DNA of 40,571 bases from Planctomycetota bacterium (lineage in GTDB: Bacteria > Planctomycetota > B15-G4), in NCBI GenBank assembly GCA_029259715.1, contig JAJDEP010000020.1:1-40571 (forward strand), in the 5' to 3' direction. Both the position numbers and the translations under genes were made by a program. Of the stretch, positions 6,829 to 13,341 are shown one piece after another (position 1 is the stretch's first letter; every line of letters starts with the position of its first letter). The notes below the pieces were generated by a model. The model did no database searches, was not told where the DNA came from, and saw only the letters and a list, made by a program, of their open reading frames with translations.

Positions 6829-7127
6829 TGACCCAGACGATCAAAAGCCTCAAGGACTCCGATAGCACGTGCGCACTTGCGGCGGCCGAGCTCCTCGAGG
6901 CAGCGGCGACCCGCGTGGAACAAAAGACGACGGCCAAGATGCCCGAGGGGTGGCCCGGAACCTCAATCGATTGGGCGATTGATTGCACCTACGAAGACGG
7001 TGCAGCCAGGACCTCTCGTCTGCTCGCTCGATTTGTGGCACACGGAGCCATCCATAGCGTCGGTGCTGGACTCGATCAAAGCACCCCTCGGCGTCTTAGG
7101 GCGGCCGCTGCGCTACTGAAGAGATGA
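6828..7127 (+). CDS. Small protein of unknown function after the par genes
   Basis: A 99-residue protein from ATG 6828. The start overlaps the previous stop by one base (TGATG), so it is coupled to the partition operon. It has an Ala-rich helix (residues 17-34), a central segment S-I-D-W-A-I-D-C-T-Y-E-D-G-A, and a basic C-terminal helix. No family is recognised. It may be an accessory of partition or simply a passenger. Its base composition matches its neighbours. Confidence 0.55.
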   Translation: MTQTIKSLKDSDSTCALAAAELLEAAATRVEQKTTAKMPEGWPGTSIDWAIDCTYEDGAARTSRLLARFVAHGAIHSVGAGLDQSTPRRLRAAAALLKR

Positions 7128-7161
7128 AGTCGACCGTCCAGATGACGAGTGAAGGTACGTT

Positions 7162-7176
7162 CATACCTGCGGTATC
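7162..7176. repeat. Distributed palindrome, site 2 (two mismatches)
   Basis: CATACCTGCGGTATC differs from the consensus at positions 1 and 7. It lies in the 91-bp gap between the par operon and the lipoprotein gene and is the weakest of the twelve sites. Confidence 0.6.
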
Positions 7177-7218
7177 AACCCGGGCTCTGTGAGGCCCCCA
7201 TAAAGGAGATTGAAGAGA

Positions 7219-8475
7219 ATGCGGAGCAGATGCGGGGGACTAGTTCGGCGAGGAAAACACCTCGCTTTGGTTGTAATGATGGTGGCGGTGACGGGCTGCG
7301 CCGAGGACCCACCGTCGCCAAGTGCTGAAAAAGCCCCGGCGCCGACGCCGGCAAAGGTCTTCGACCCGCCGCAGTCGTTCGATGCCAAGGCCGGGACTCT
7401 GTTACCGGCGGGGATCCTGCCGAACCTGGTTAGCCTTCACGGCAACACCGGGTATGCCATCACAGCGAACGATCTTCAGGCCGTGGACCTGGCCACTGGC
7501 AGGAGCCTCGGCCGAGCTGCTCCGGAGAACGAGATCTTCGAGGCTGCAGCGACACTCGACAACCTCGACACGACGCACGCCCCGACCATCACCAACCTGA
7601 ACGGTACCGACCTGGTCCTGGCGGCCTTCACCGTCCAGATCCCCGGGGAGGGGACAACCCCGACGCGGTTCGGAGTCGAGCTGACCGGCATGGATGCGGG
7701 CACCAACAAGCAAGCCTGGAGTCTGCTGGTCGAGTTGCCGGTGCCGGTTACCGGATCCCGCCGTAGCAATCCGGACGTGACCTTGGTCGGCGTCGTCGAC
7801 CGGCTCCTCGTCTTCACCGCGATCACGACGGAGAGCTACTACACCTACGGGATCGACCTGCTAACGCCGAAGGTGGCCTGGAAGGTCGACGGCCTGGCCG
7901 CCGGGGCCCTCGCCGGCGACGTGGTCGTCGGAATCACCGAGACCAGGTCCCGGCAGTCCGTTGTCGGGCATAAGGCAGCCGACGGCAGCCGTGTTTGGAA
8001 CCAGGACGACATGTACGACGTCGTCGTGGCGCAAGCCGGCCCCAGGTTTGCCTTCGTCTACAGCCGTAATTACCGAGACGGCGTCCGCAGCTCCCGGGTG
8101 ATCGATTCCGCCGGCGCAGCCGTAGCTCCGATTGACACGTACGACGGAGGTAGCGTGCGCTGCTCCTACGACGCGGCGTTGACGGTGACCTGCTTTCGGC
8201 ACGAGCCGGATCCCTTCGTGTTCGCATTCGACTCCCAGACCGGCCAGGTCCTGTGGGAACTACGGGACGGCGGCGACCGCCTGGTGCCCCAGGTAACAGT
8301 CGCTTGGCATGGAGCCGTCTACGGGGGCACTGACAATGGGCCGGTGGTCCTGGACGCCAGAACCGGGCTGGACCGGTCGGCGTCTGTAGGGATCACACCT
8401 TTAGCGGTCAACGAGCGTTGCGGGGTCGCAGGCACAAGGCAGGACGGCGTGCGTTGCTATCCGGCCAACGGGTGA
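7219..8475 (+). CDS. Secreted lipoprotein with PQQ-like beta-propeller repeats
   Basis: A 418-residue lipoprotein. The signal peptide has a lipobox V-T-G-C with the lipidated Cys at residue 27, so the mature protein is anchored on the outer face of the membrane. A Pro/Ala linker follows. The body carries repeats of the kind D-L-A-T-G-R, D-S-Q-T-G-Q-V-L-W-E-L and D-A-R-T-G-L, typical of PQQ-like WD propellers, which usually bind proteins or ligands. ATG 7219 is chosen because AAGGAGA lies 9 nt upstream; the TTG at 7210 is too close. Its role on a plasmid is unknown; surface or entry functions are possible. Confidence 0.7.
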   Translation: MRSRCGGLVRRGKHLALVVMMVAVTGCAEDPPSPSAEKAPAPTPAKVFDPPQSFDAKAGTLLPAGILPNLVSLHGNTGYAITANDLQAVDLATGRSLGRAAPENEIFEAAATLDNLDTTHAPTITNLNGTDLVLAAFTVQIPGEGTTPTRFGVELTGMDAGTNKQAWSLLVELPVPVTGSRRSNPDVTLVGVVDRLLVFTAITTESYYTYGIDLLTPKVAWKVDGLAAGALAGDVVVGITETRSRQSVVGHKAADGSRVWNQDDMYDVVVAQAGPRFAFVYSRNYRDGVRSSRVIDSAGAAVAPIDTYDGGSVRCSYDAALTVTCFRHEPDPFVFAFDSQTGQVLWELRDGGDRLVPQVTVAWHGAVYGGTDNGPVVLDARTGLDRSASVGITPLAVNERCGVAGTRQDGVRCYPANG

Positions 8476-8540
8476 AGTGACCAGGGATAGATCCCCTGGT
8501 GGAGCTAGCGAGGAAGACGGATAAACAGCCAAGGACGTCG

Positions 8541-8966
8541 ATGAGGGGGCACAGAGTGGAACCAGGGACACAGATGAGCACCGGCGAGCTGGCTCGCCGC
8601 ATCGAGGCAGACATGAATTTGCTGCGAACCCAGACAAACCATCCAGGCTGGGCCGCCAATGGGATCAGCCATGACCACGCCCGAGCCGTTGTGAACGCAC
8701 TGGACGACCTACCGGGCCGGATGGCGAACGTACTCGAGAACCTCGAGTCGCTGCTCAAGGCAAGAGCCGGCCAACTGGAGGGCCACGGCCGATACGAGGG
8801 TGCTGGCGATCTAGCGGCACTGGAGGCCGTAGAAGCCCTCCATAAGGCCGCTACGGTCCTTCACCAAGCACACGATCCATTAGCCCGGGCTGCTCAGATT
8901 CTGGATCTCATCAGCATGGCCAACACGACGTCGACCGGCTCCTGGTGGGACGGCTCGGACACGTGA
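8541..8966 (+). CDS. Helical protein of unknown function
   Basis: A protein of about 141 residues from ATG 8541 (AAGGA 5 nt upstream); ATG 8574 is a second option with AGGGA before it. The predicted helices are long and amphipathic (A-R-A-V-V-N-A-L-D-D-L-P-G-R-M-A-N-V-L-E-N-L, then A-L-E-A-V-E-A-L-H-K-A-A), suggesting a helical bundle. There is no signal or membrane segment. It follows the lipoprotein gene by 65 bp. Its stop overlaps the next, broken Cys-rich ORF by GTGA. No family is recognised. Confidence 0.55.
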   Translation: MRGHRVEPGTQMSTGELARRIEADMNLLRTQTNHPGWAANGISHDHARAVVNALDDLPGRMANVLENLESLLKARAGQLEGHGRYEGAGDLAALEAVEALHKAATVLHQAHDPLARAAQILDLISMANTTSTGSWWDGSDT

Positions 8967-9184
8967 CCGTGCAACCAATCGACGGTTACATAGCCTGCAC
9001 GAATTGCAGGCAACCGATCTACTTCATGACCGGCCGTGGCTGGTGACGGGACGCTATCGAGACGGACGACTGCCCGGGCGGAGACGGCTATCACGAACCC
9101 CGAGAGTGCCGGAACGACGGGACCCCTATGCGATGGAGCGGCAACTTCGGCCGTTGGTACTGCCCAGCTCCAGCCTGCGGCTAG
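8963..9184 (+). pseudogene. Cys-rich zinc-ribbon-like ORF broken by an in-frame TGA
   Basis: A 74-codon frame starts with GTG 8963, overlapping the previous stop by 4 nt (GTGA), the usual coupling on this plasmid. The first part has A-C-T-N-C-R-Q-P and the second has D-D-C-P-G-G, R-E-C-R-N-D-G and W-Y-C-P-A-P-A-C-G, a plausible set of metal-binding pairs. Codon 28 (9044-9046) is TGA, and the frame then continues to TAG at 9182. TGA is the normal stop for many genes here, so this is most likely a nonsense mutation. A sequencing variant or stop readthrough would be the alternatives. Confidence 0.45.
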
Positions 9185-9216
9185 AACTGCCCCACTCAAG
9201 TCCCCACACAGGAAGG

Positions 9217-9241
9217 CCCCCGATACCGGCGGTATCGGGGG
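9217..9241. repeat. Distributed palindrome, site 3 (exact), extended to 25 bp
   Basis: GATACCGGCGGTATC at 9222-9236 is flanked by CCCCC and GGGGG, making a 25-bp near-perfect hairpin. It lies 15 bp beyond the end of the minus-strand ssb gene and after the plus-strand ORF, at a convergent gene end, so it could also slow transcription from both sides. Confidence 0.9.
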
Positions 9242-9255
9242 GTGGACGTCGGCGC

Positions 9256-9708
9256 TTACTCGGCCGGCGGCTCGTGAGCAATCCCTGCTGCGAGAGCCGC
9301 TTCGTGAGCGTCGTCCCCAGGCCCTTCACTTGAGGGGTCGGAGTTGCGCCCAGGCCCTTCACTTGAGGGGTCGGAGTTGCGCCCAGGACCGAAGCGGAGG
9401 GAGGGGCTAACCTCCTCCGCCACGATCTCCACCGAGTACTGCTTCTTGTCCTCGGCGTCGGTCCAAGAGCGCTGGACGAGGCGGCCGCTGACCACTACCC
9501 GTTGGCCCTTATCGATCGTCTCGGCGATGTTCTCGGCCAGCTTCTCCCAGGCCACCACCTTGAAGAACCCGTCGAGGACCTGCTTGCCTTCCTTGCCCGG
9601 CCGGTTGACCGCTATCGAGAAGTTGGCGACTGCCTTGCCGGAGGGGGTGTAGCGAAGCTCGGGGATGTCGGTGGTGTTGCCTGCGATCGTGACGTGGTTG
9701 ATGCTCAT
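9256..9708 (-). CDS. ssb: Single-stranded DNA-binding protein 1
   Basis: A 150-residue SSB from ATG 9708 (GGAAAGAG upstream). The OB-fold region has V-T-I-A-G-N, E-L-R-Y-T-P-S-G-K-A-V-A-N-F-S-I-A-V-N-R, F-F-K-V-V-A-W and V-V-S-G-R-L, the standard SSB motifs. Plasmid SSBs coat the entering strand and protect it. The C-terminal tail holds an 11-residue segment repeated twice (a 33-bp tandem DNA repeat) and ends P-P-A-E without the acidic D-D-I-P-F tip that recruits partners in chromosomal SSBs. A second SSB gene lies at 16272-16745. Confidence 0.93.
   Translation of the reverse strand: MSINHVTIAGNTTDIPELRYTPSGKAVANFSIAVNRPGKEGKQVLDGFFKVVAWEKLAENIAETIDKGQRVVVSGRLVQRSWTDAEDKKQYSVEIVAEEVSPSLRFGPGRNSDPSSEGPGRNSDPSSEGPGDDAHEAALAAGIAHEPPAE
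9316..9381 (-). repeat. 33-bp tandem repeat in the ssb tail
   Basis: Two identical 33-bp units, 9316-9348 and 9349-9381, encode G-P-G-R-N-S-D-P-S-S-E twice in the disordered tail of SSB 1. The perfect identity suggests a recent slip-type duplication. Confidence 0.9.
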
Positions 9709-10283
9709 GGTGTCTCTTTCCTTTCCGGCTCTGTGCCGTCGGTGGTTCTTACGGGCTTCAAAAAGCGAAGGTCCGAGCGGGTGTCACAACCCACGGTTCG
9801 GCGGTGGGCAATGGAGGGGACCCGCCGCAGGTGGGGCGTAGGCCGTTCCTTCCGACTGTGGGTTTGCGCCCTCAGTGAAGGGCCTGAGCGACGATGCTCG
9901 TAAACAAAGAACCTAAAGACTGTCACTGACGCCAAAGGAAGACAGCCGTGATGCATTGACACGGCTCGCAAAGCAACGCCACGTCCCCGAGTTTTTGCCA
10001 CCGCCTCGCCAAGGCAGGCGGCTCTCGATAGCGGTCGCCGGGCAAGGATGGCTGCAGGGCTCTGGGTTCGGGTGGTGGCCAGGAGGAGCTGGGCGTATCG
10101 CCGAAGGCAGCGGTTGAGCAGGGGGAGTGGGCAGTGTCCCGCAAGGCGAACGTCTCGTAGGACAGTCGCTGCAAGAAGCAGCTCGATGGGCTTTGAGCGT
10201 GGTGGGGAGGTTAGCTTGGAGTCCCGTAGGACCTGCCCGCAAATCCGCCCGGTGAGGGGACGGCTTACGCTACACTGCGGCTC
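9709..10283. other. Non-coding interval between ssb and the resolvase
   Basis: About 575 bases with no convincing gene on either strand; the frames present are Arg/Pro/Ser-rich shadows. It contains a repeated word TC-n-CGTAGGAC (near 10152 and 10222), 70 bp apart, close to the resolvase start. Resolvases act at res sites that usually lie just upstream of their own gene, so this interval probably holds the res site. The exact crossover cannot be placed. Confidence 0.4.
10271..10276 (+). promoter_or_regulatory. -10 element of a probable leaderless promoter for the resolvase
   Basis: TACACT matches the actinobacterial TAnnnT -10 box and ends 7 bases before the GTG at 10284, so transcription would begin at the start codon itself. 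No ribosome site is present upstream, which fits a leaderless mRNA. Confidence 0.55.
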
Positions 10284-10901
10284 GTGACTGGGATGCTCAT
10301 CGGGTACGCCCGAGTATCGACCGACGGCCAGGACCTGACCGCCCAGCGGGAGGCCCTCAAAGCCCTTGGCGTGGCCTCAGAGCGAGTCTACGTCGACCAC
10401 GGCCTGACAGGAACCAATCGAGAGCGCCCAGGCCTCAAGCAAGCGCTCGCCGCCTGCCGGGCGGGGGACAGCCTGGTCGTGACCAAGCTCGATCGGCTTG
10501 CCCGATCCCTGCCGGACGCCCGAAACATCGCGGACGAGCTCACCAACCGCGAGGTCAAGCTCAACCTCGGGGGAGCGGTCTACGATCCCACCGACCCGGT
10601 GGGAAAGCTTCTCTTTAACGTCCTGGCGATGGTCGCTGAGTTCGAAACGGATCTGATCCGTATGCGAACCCGGGAAGGGATGAAGATTGCCAAGGCAAAA
10701 GGCCGGCTGCGGGGCAAGCAGCCAAAGCTTAGTGCTGCCCAGGAGGCTCTCCTGCTCGAGCTGTACGGGGCCGGGAACCACACGAGCAGCGAGTTGGCCG
10801 CCATCTTCAAGGTCGCCCGGTCGACGGTGTACCGGGCAATCGAGCGCAGCAAGGGCAAGCCGATGGAGTCCAAGACTGGTCTAGAAGCTGGCAATGCCTG
10901 A
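10284..10901 (+). CDS. Serine recombinase of the resolvase/invertase family
   Basis: A 205-residue small serine recombinase. The catalytic serine is residue 12 in I-G-Y-A-R-V-S-T-D-G-Q-D. The arginine motif T-K-L-D-R-L-A-R-S is near residues 68-76, the E-F-E-T-D-L-I-R-M-R-T-R-E-G helix follows, and a C-terminal helix-turn-helix (S-S-E-L-A-A-I-F-K-V-A-R-S-T-V-Y-R) binds the site. On a plasmid such an enzyme usually resolves multimers or belongs to a Tn3-like unit. Its end overlaps a 17-residue methyltransferase remnant. The length is normal and all key residues are present, so it should be active. Confidence 0.93.
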   Translation: MTGMLIGYARVSTDGQDLTAQREALKALGVASERVYVDHGLTGTNRERPGLKQALAACRAGDSLVVTKLDRLARSLPDARNIADELTNREVKLNLGGAVYDPTDPVGKLLFNVLAMVAEFETDLIRMRTREGMKIAKAKGRLRGKQPKLSAAQEALLLELYGAGNHTSSELAAIFKVARSTVYRAIERSKGKPMESKTGLEAGNA

Positions 10902-10947
10902 CGTGGGGCGCACGCTCTACTTCGGCGACAACGTCCGGATGGATTAG
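10894..10947 (+). pseudogene. Truncated start of a DNA methyltransferase gene
   Basis: The frame from ATG 10894 overlaps the resolvase end by 8 nt and reads V-G-R-T-L-Y-F-G-D-N-V-R-M-D before TAG 10945-10947. T-L-Y-F-G-D-N is the usual opening of site-specific adenine/cytosine DNA methyltransferases, just before the first catalytic motif. Only the first 17 residues remain. The break coincides with a fall in GC and the start of an unrelated membrane protein, so a deletion or replacement took place here. Confidence 0.5.
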
Positions 10948-10949
10948 GG

Positions 10950-11966
10950 ATGGGCACTCGTACTTGGGACAAGAAATTGGCCTTGATGGTGTGTTTCCTC
11001 GGACTTGCAGCAGTCGCCGGCGCATTGTTGACAGCACGACTGCCCGAATGGTTGTCGGATGCCATCCTTCTTTGGGCCGCAGGCATCTGTTCGTTGCTTG
11101 CCATCGTCTGTCTAATTCTCCTTCTGCTAGAAGGCAGGGAAGACAGCCGACGGGCTCGGCGCGAAAAACGAGCCATCAAACGCCAGGCTCGCGAAGAACA
11201 GAGGTCTAGCCTCAGTGATCCTTGGAGAAGGCCACCTAAAAAGCCACTAGATGGTTTCGGCCTGTACGTCACCACTCCAGAAGCGGGTCGGTTGGTTGCT
11301 GAGATAGCCAGTTCGAAACCCCATTGGCAACATTTCGCTAGTTGTCGGCTAGATATGCCGAACGGTGAATCAGTATGGCTAGAAGGAGGGCCGATTGGGG
11401 AAGGATTGCGCACATTTTCGCTTCCGCCTAGGTGCAGTCTGCTAGAAGGCCAGTACGTCGCTTCTGCCCGAAACGATTTCGGGTCGTTATATTGCGCGGT
11501 CCGTTTTCAAGTCAACAGTAAGGGGCAGATGGTCACGGAATGGGCAGGTTGGAAACCTTACCGGGAGGACGTTGGGGGAAGGACGCAGTTCGTTGTACAG
11601 AATCCGTCAGAGGCCATCTCTGGCTTTCGATGCCACGTTCATTCGTACAAAGGATCATGGTTGGCAGATGATCGGATCTTCCCGAAGTACCTCGATGAGG
11701 CTAAGTTCCCCGAATGCACTTCCCTCGGTAGCTTCATGTTTCCAAGAGACTTTTACAGCATCAACCCTCAAGGGAAACTGCCCGACCTACCTTTCGAACA
11801 TCCCAGGCTTCAGTATTGGATTCACCCGGGCATATTCAACATTAGTTGGCATGGTTGGATAAGGGACGGCAAGGAAGACAAATGTATCTTCCTTGCACGG
11901 ATGATCTTACGAACCAACTCGGACGGCAGTCTTCTCGTACATCATCATCCGGAGACTTCAAATTGA
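10950..11966 (+). CDS. Membrane-anchored protein of unknown function, lower GC
   Basis: A 338-residue protein from ATG 10950. Two membrane segments lie at about residues 9-29 and 39-60, followed by a very basic helix (R-R-A-R-R-E-K-R-A-I-K-R-Q-A) and a soluble domain of about 250 residues rich in Trp, Phe and Gly. No family is recognised. The base composition is visibly less GC-rich than the neighbours, and the gene starts 3 bp after a truncated methyltransferase, so it looks like a recent arrival. A defence or immunity function is possible but unsupported by any motif. Confidence 0.6.
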   Translation: MGTRTWDKKLALMVCFLGLAAVAGALLTARLPEWLSDAILLWAAGICSLLAIVCLILLLLEGREDSRRARREKRAIKRQAREEQRSSLSDPWRRPPKKPLDGFGLYVTTPEAGRLVAEIASSKPHWQHFASCRLDMPNGESVWLEGGPIGEGLRTFSLPPRCSLLEGQYVASARNDFGSLYCAVRFQVNSKGQMVTEWAGWKPYREDVGGRTQFVVQNPSEAISGFRCHVHSYKGSWLADDRIFPKYLDEAKFPECTSLGSFMFPRDFYSINPQGKLPDLPFEHPRLQYWIHPGIFNISWHGWIRDGKEDKCIFLARMILRTNSDGSLLVHHHPETSN

Positions 11967-12294
11967 TCCTTCTCGGTGAGCATCTTGTAAGTGAGCGTGT
12001 CCCCTTCGAGCATCTTCAAGAGCCTGTCCCCTATACAGGTTAGGCGTTCTCTCGGTTGTTCAACCGGTCTGCGCAATGAGCCCCCCCGTACTTAGATCTC
12101 GAGTCTCACCGGGCTTCCCAAATGATCCTAGCTATTTAGCTCAATTTGGGGATTGATGCGAGAGGCCGGGTCCCTCTAAAATCTGCTTACTTCCCTGCAC
12201 CGGCTGCAGCTGCTGCCCCCGCAAGTAGCGAGCGCCCGGATCCCGACCTTGGCAGGGAGCCCCGGGCGCTCAGCCGGCCCGGCCGCCTCCCCCC
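11967..12294. other. Convergent intergenic region with hairpins
   Basis: About 330 bases without a gene between convergent genes. There is a direct repeat of GAGCATCTT followed by TGTCCCCT (near 11978 and 12010), a 14-bp palindrome CGGTTG-TT-CAACCG at 12053-12066, and a strong stem GAGCGCCCGG/CCGGGCGCTC (12230-12239 and 12262-12271). The last could end transcription from both sides, although no T tract follows. The first part keeps the low GC of the upstream gene. Confidence 0.45.
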
Positions 12295-12309
12295 TATACC
12301 GCCGGTATC
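12295..12309. repeat. Distributed palindrome, site 4 (one mismatch)
   Basis: TATACCGCCGGTATC, with only position 1 off consensus. It overlaps the last two bases of the stop codon of the minus-strand regulator gene (12308-13015). Confidence 0.85.
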
Positions 12310-13015
12310 AATTCTCGCCGGCGTCCTGGTCGTCGACGGGCCCCAGGTATTGCTCCAGGGCGGCCACGGCCAGCGAGTTGTAGGAAACCCCTTTAGCTAG
12401 CGCCAGTGCCGCCAAACGGCGCTGCAAGGGCCCCGGCAGCACGATGTCTCCATCGGGCACCAGGTCGTTGATCTGGTCCGATTCCTGCTCCAACAAGTCC
12501 AGGTAGGCCTGGATGGCGGCGAGGACAACCGTGTCTTCGGCCGTCTCGGCCCTCTCCGCCGCCTTGGTCAAGCGCCAGCGGATCGGGGCCGGCAGTAGCG
12601 TGTTTTTCGGCGTCCGGGCCGGCGGCGGGGGAGTCTTCGACCGGTGCCGCTCCACCTGCGAGAAGTTGCCGTCGGTCATGGTGATGCCCTTGCGGACAAG
12701 CTTCTGAATCAATCCTCGAGTAACTCCGAAGCGGGTGGCCAGCTGTCCGTAACTGTTCCCTTCGGTGAACAGTTGGCCCATGGCAACGGCCCGGATCTCC
12801 GCAAGCTTCAGGGTGGCCACCCAGTACAGCCCCTCCAGGTCAGAGGCAGAGAGGTATCGGTCAAGCGGCGGGAGGTCGTCGAGCCAGCCCAGGAGGGCAT
12901 GGATCTCGTCGGGGTGAGGTTCGTGCCCTGCAGGTACCCTCCGGCCGGAGGGCTTCGTTGAAGGCTTGTCGACGTCCGCCGTACCCGGCGCCGCCTCATT
13001 GTCGTCTAAGGGCAC
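12308..13015 (-). CDS. Putative DNA-binding regulator with HTH and RHH-like segments
   Basis: A protein of about 235 residues from GTG 13015; a longer frame to 13087 would run through a terminator stem and is rejected. A helix-turn-helix appears at about residues 85-110 (Y-G-Q-L-A-T-R-F-G-V-T-R-G-L-I-Q-K-L-V). Two later segments (L-P-A-P-I-R-W-R-L-T-K-A-A, and L-P-G-P-L-Q-R-R-L-A-A-L-A-L-A-K-G-V-S-Y-N-S-L) look like ribbon-helix-helix units of the HicB/Arc sort. A global regulator working with ParB is plausible. The start is uncertain because no good ribosome site is visible. Confidence 0.5.
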   Translation of the reverse strand: MPLDDNEAAPGTADVDKPSTKPSGRRVPAGHEPHPDEIHALLGWLDDLPPLDRYLSASDLEGLYWVATLKLAEIRAVAMGQLFTEGNSYGQLATRFGVTRGLIQKLVRKGITMTDGNFSQVERHRSKTPPPPARTPKNTLLPAPIRWRLTKAAERAETAEDTVVLAAIQAYLDLLEQESDQINDLVPDGDIVLPGPLQRRLAALALAKGVSYNSLAVAALEQYLGPVDDQDAGEN

Positions 13016-13057
13016 GAAACAGGACGATAACCGCTCCGTCCCCCGGCGGAAACGGCT

Positions 13058-13085
13058 GAGGCCCCAGGACTCGTTCTGGGGCCTC
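13058..13085. terminator. Stem-loop between minus-strand genes
   Basis: A perfect 10-bp stem GAGGCCCCAG/CTGGGGCCTC (13058-13067, 13076-13085) has an 8-nt loop. It lies 20 bp downstream of the small gene ending at 13105 on the minus strand, where a terminator is expected. The following minus-strand bases contain only a short TTT. Confidence 0.55.
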
Positions 13086-13104
13086 ACGTTCCTAACGGTC
13101 GGTG

Positions 13105-13251
13105 CTACTTCCTCTGGTCGTCATCACCGCCTTTTCTGCGACGGGCATTCCGCCGATCGGCGAGGAACGACGCTTGCCGCGCCAGGACCCGCCGCAGGAG
13201 GCCTTTCTTGGCCCCCTTGGGGTCCGGTTCATGCTCAGTAGACTCGTTCAT
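13105..13251 (-). CDS. Possible 48-residue charged protein after parB
   Basis: A short frame from ATG 13251, read in the direction of parB and 90 bp after it. It begins M-N-E-S-T-E-H-E and ends in a strongly basic stretch (R-R-N-A-R-R-R-K-G-G). A GGAG lies 17 nt upstream, further than usual, so the start is uncertain. The strong stem at 13058-13085 directly after it supports a real transcript end. No function is recognised. Confidence 0.4.
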   Translation of the reverse strand: MNESTEHEPDPKGAKKGLLRRVLARQASFLADRRNARRRKGGDDDQRK

Positions 13252-13341
13252 ATCGGGAAGCTGCTCACACTCCTTCTCGATCACGCCCCCCGGCGGTCTG
13301 CAAACCGCGCGGGGGGCAACCATTGGGTTGTAGCCGGAAGC

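Noticed and set aside
9705..10242. Several minus-strand frames of 80-110 codons between ssb and the resolvase
   Set aside because: Composition is that of antisense shadow, starts lack ribosome sites and no motif is present.
11960..12066. Repeated GAGCATCTT...TGTCCCCT words as insertion-sequence ends
   Set aside because: They are short, in direct rather than inverted orientation, and no transposase is encoded nearby.
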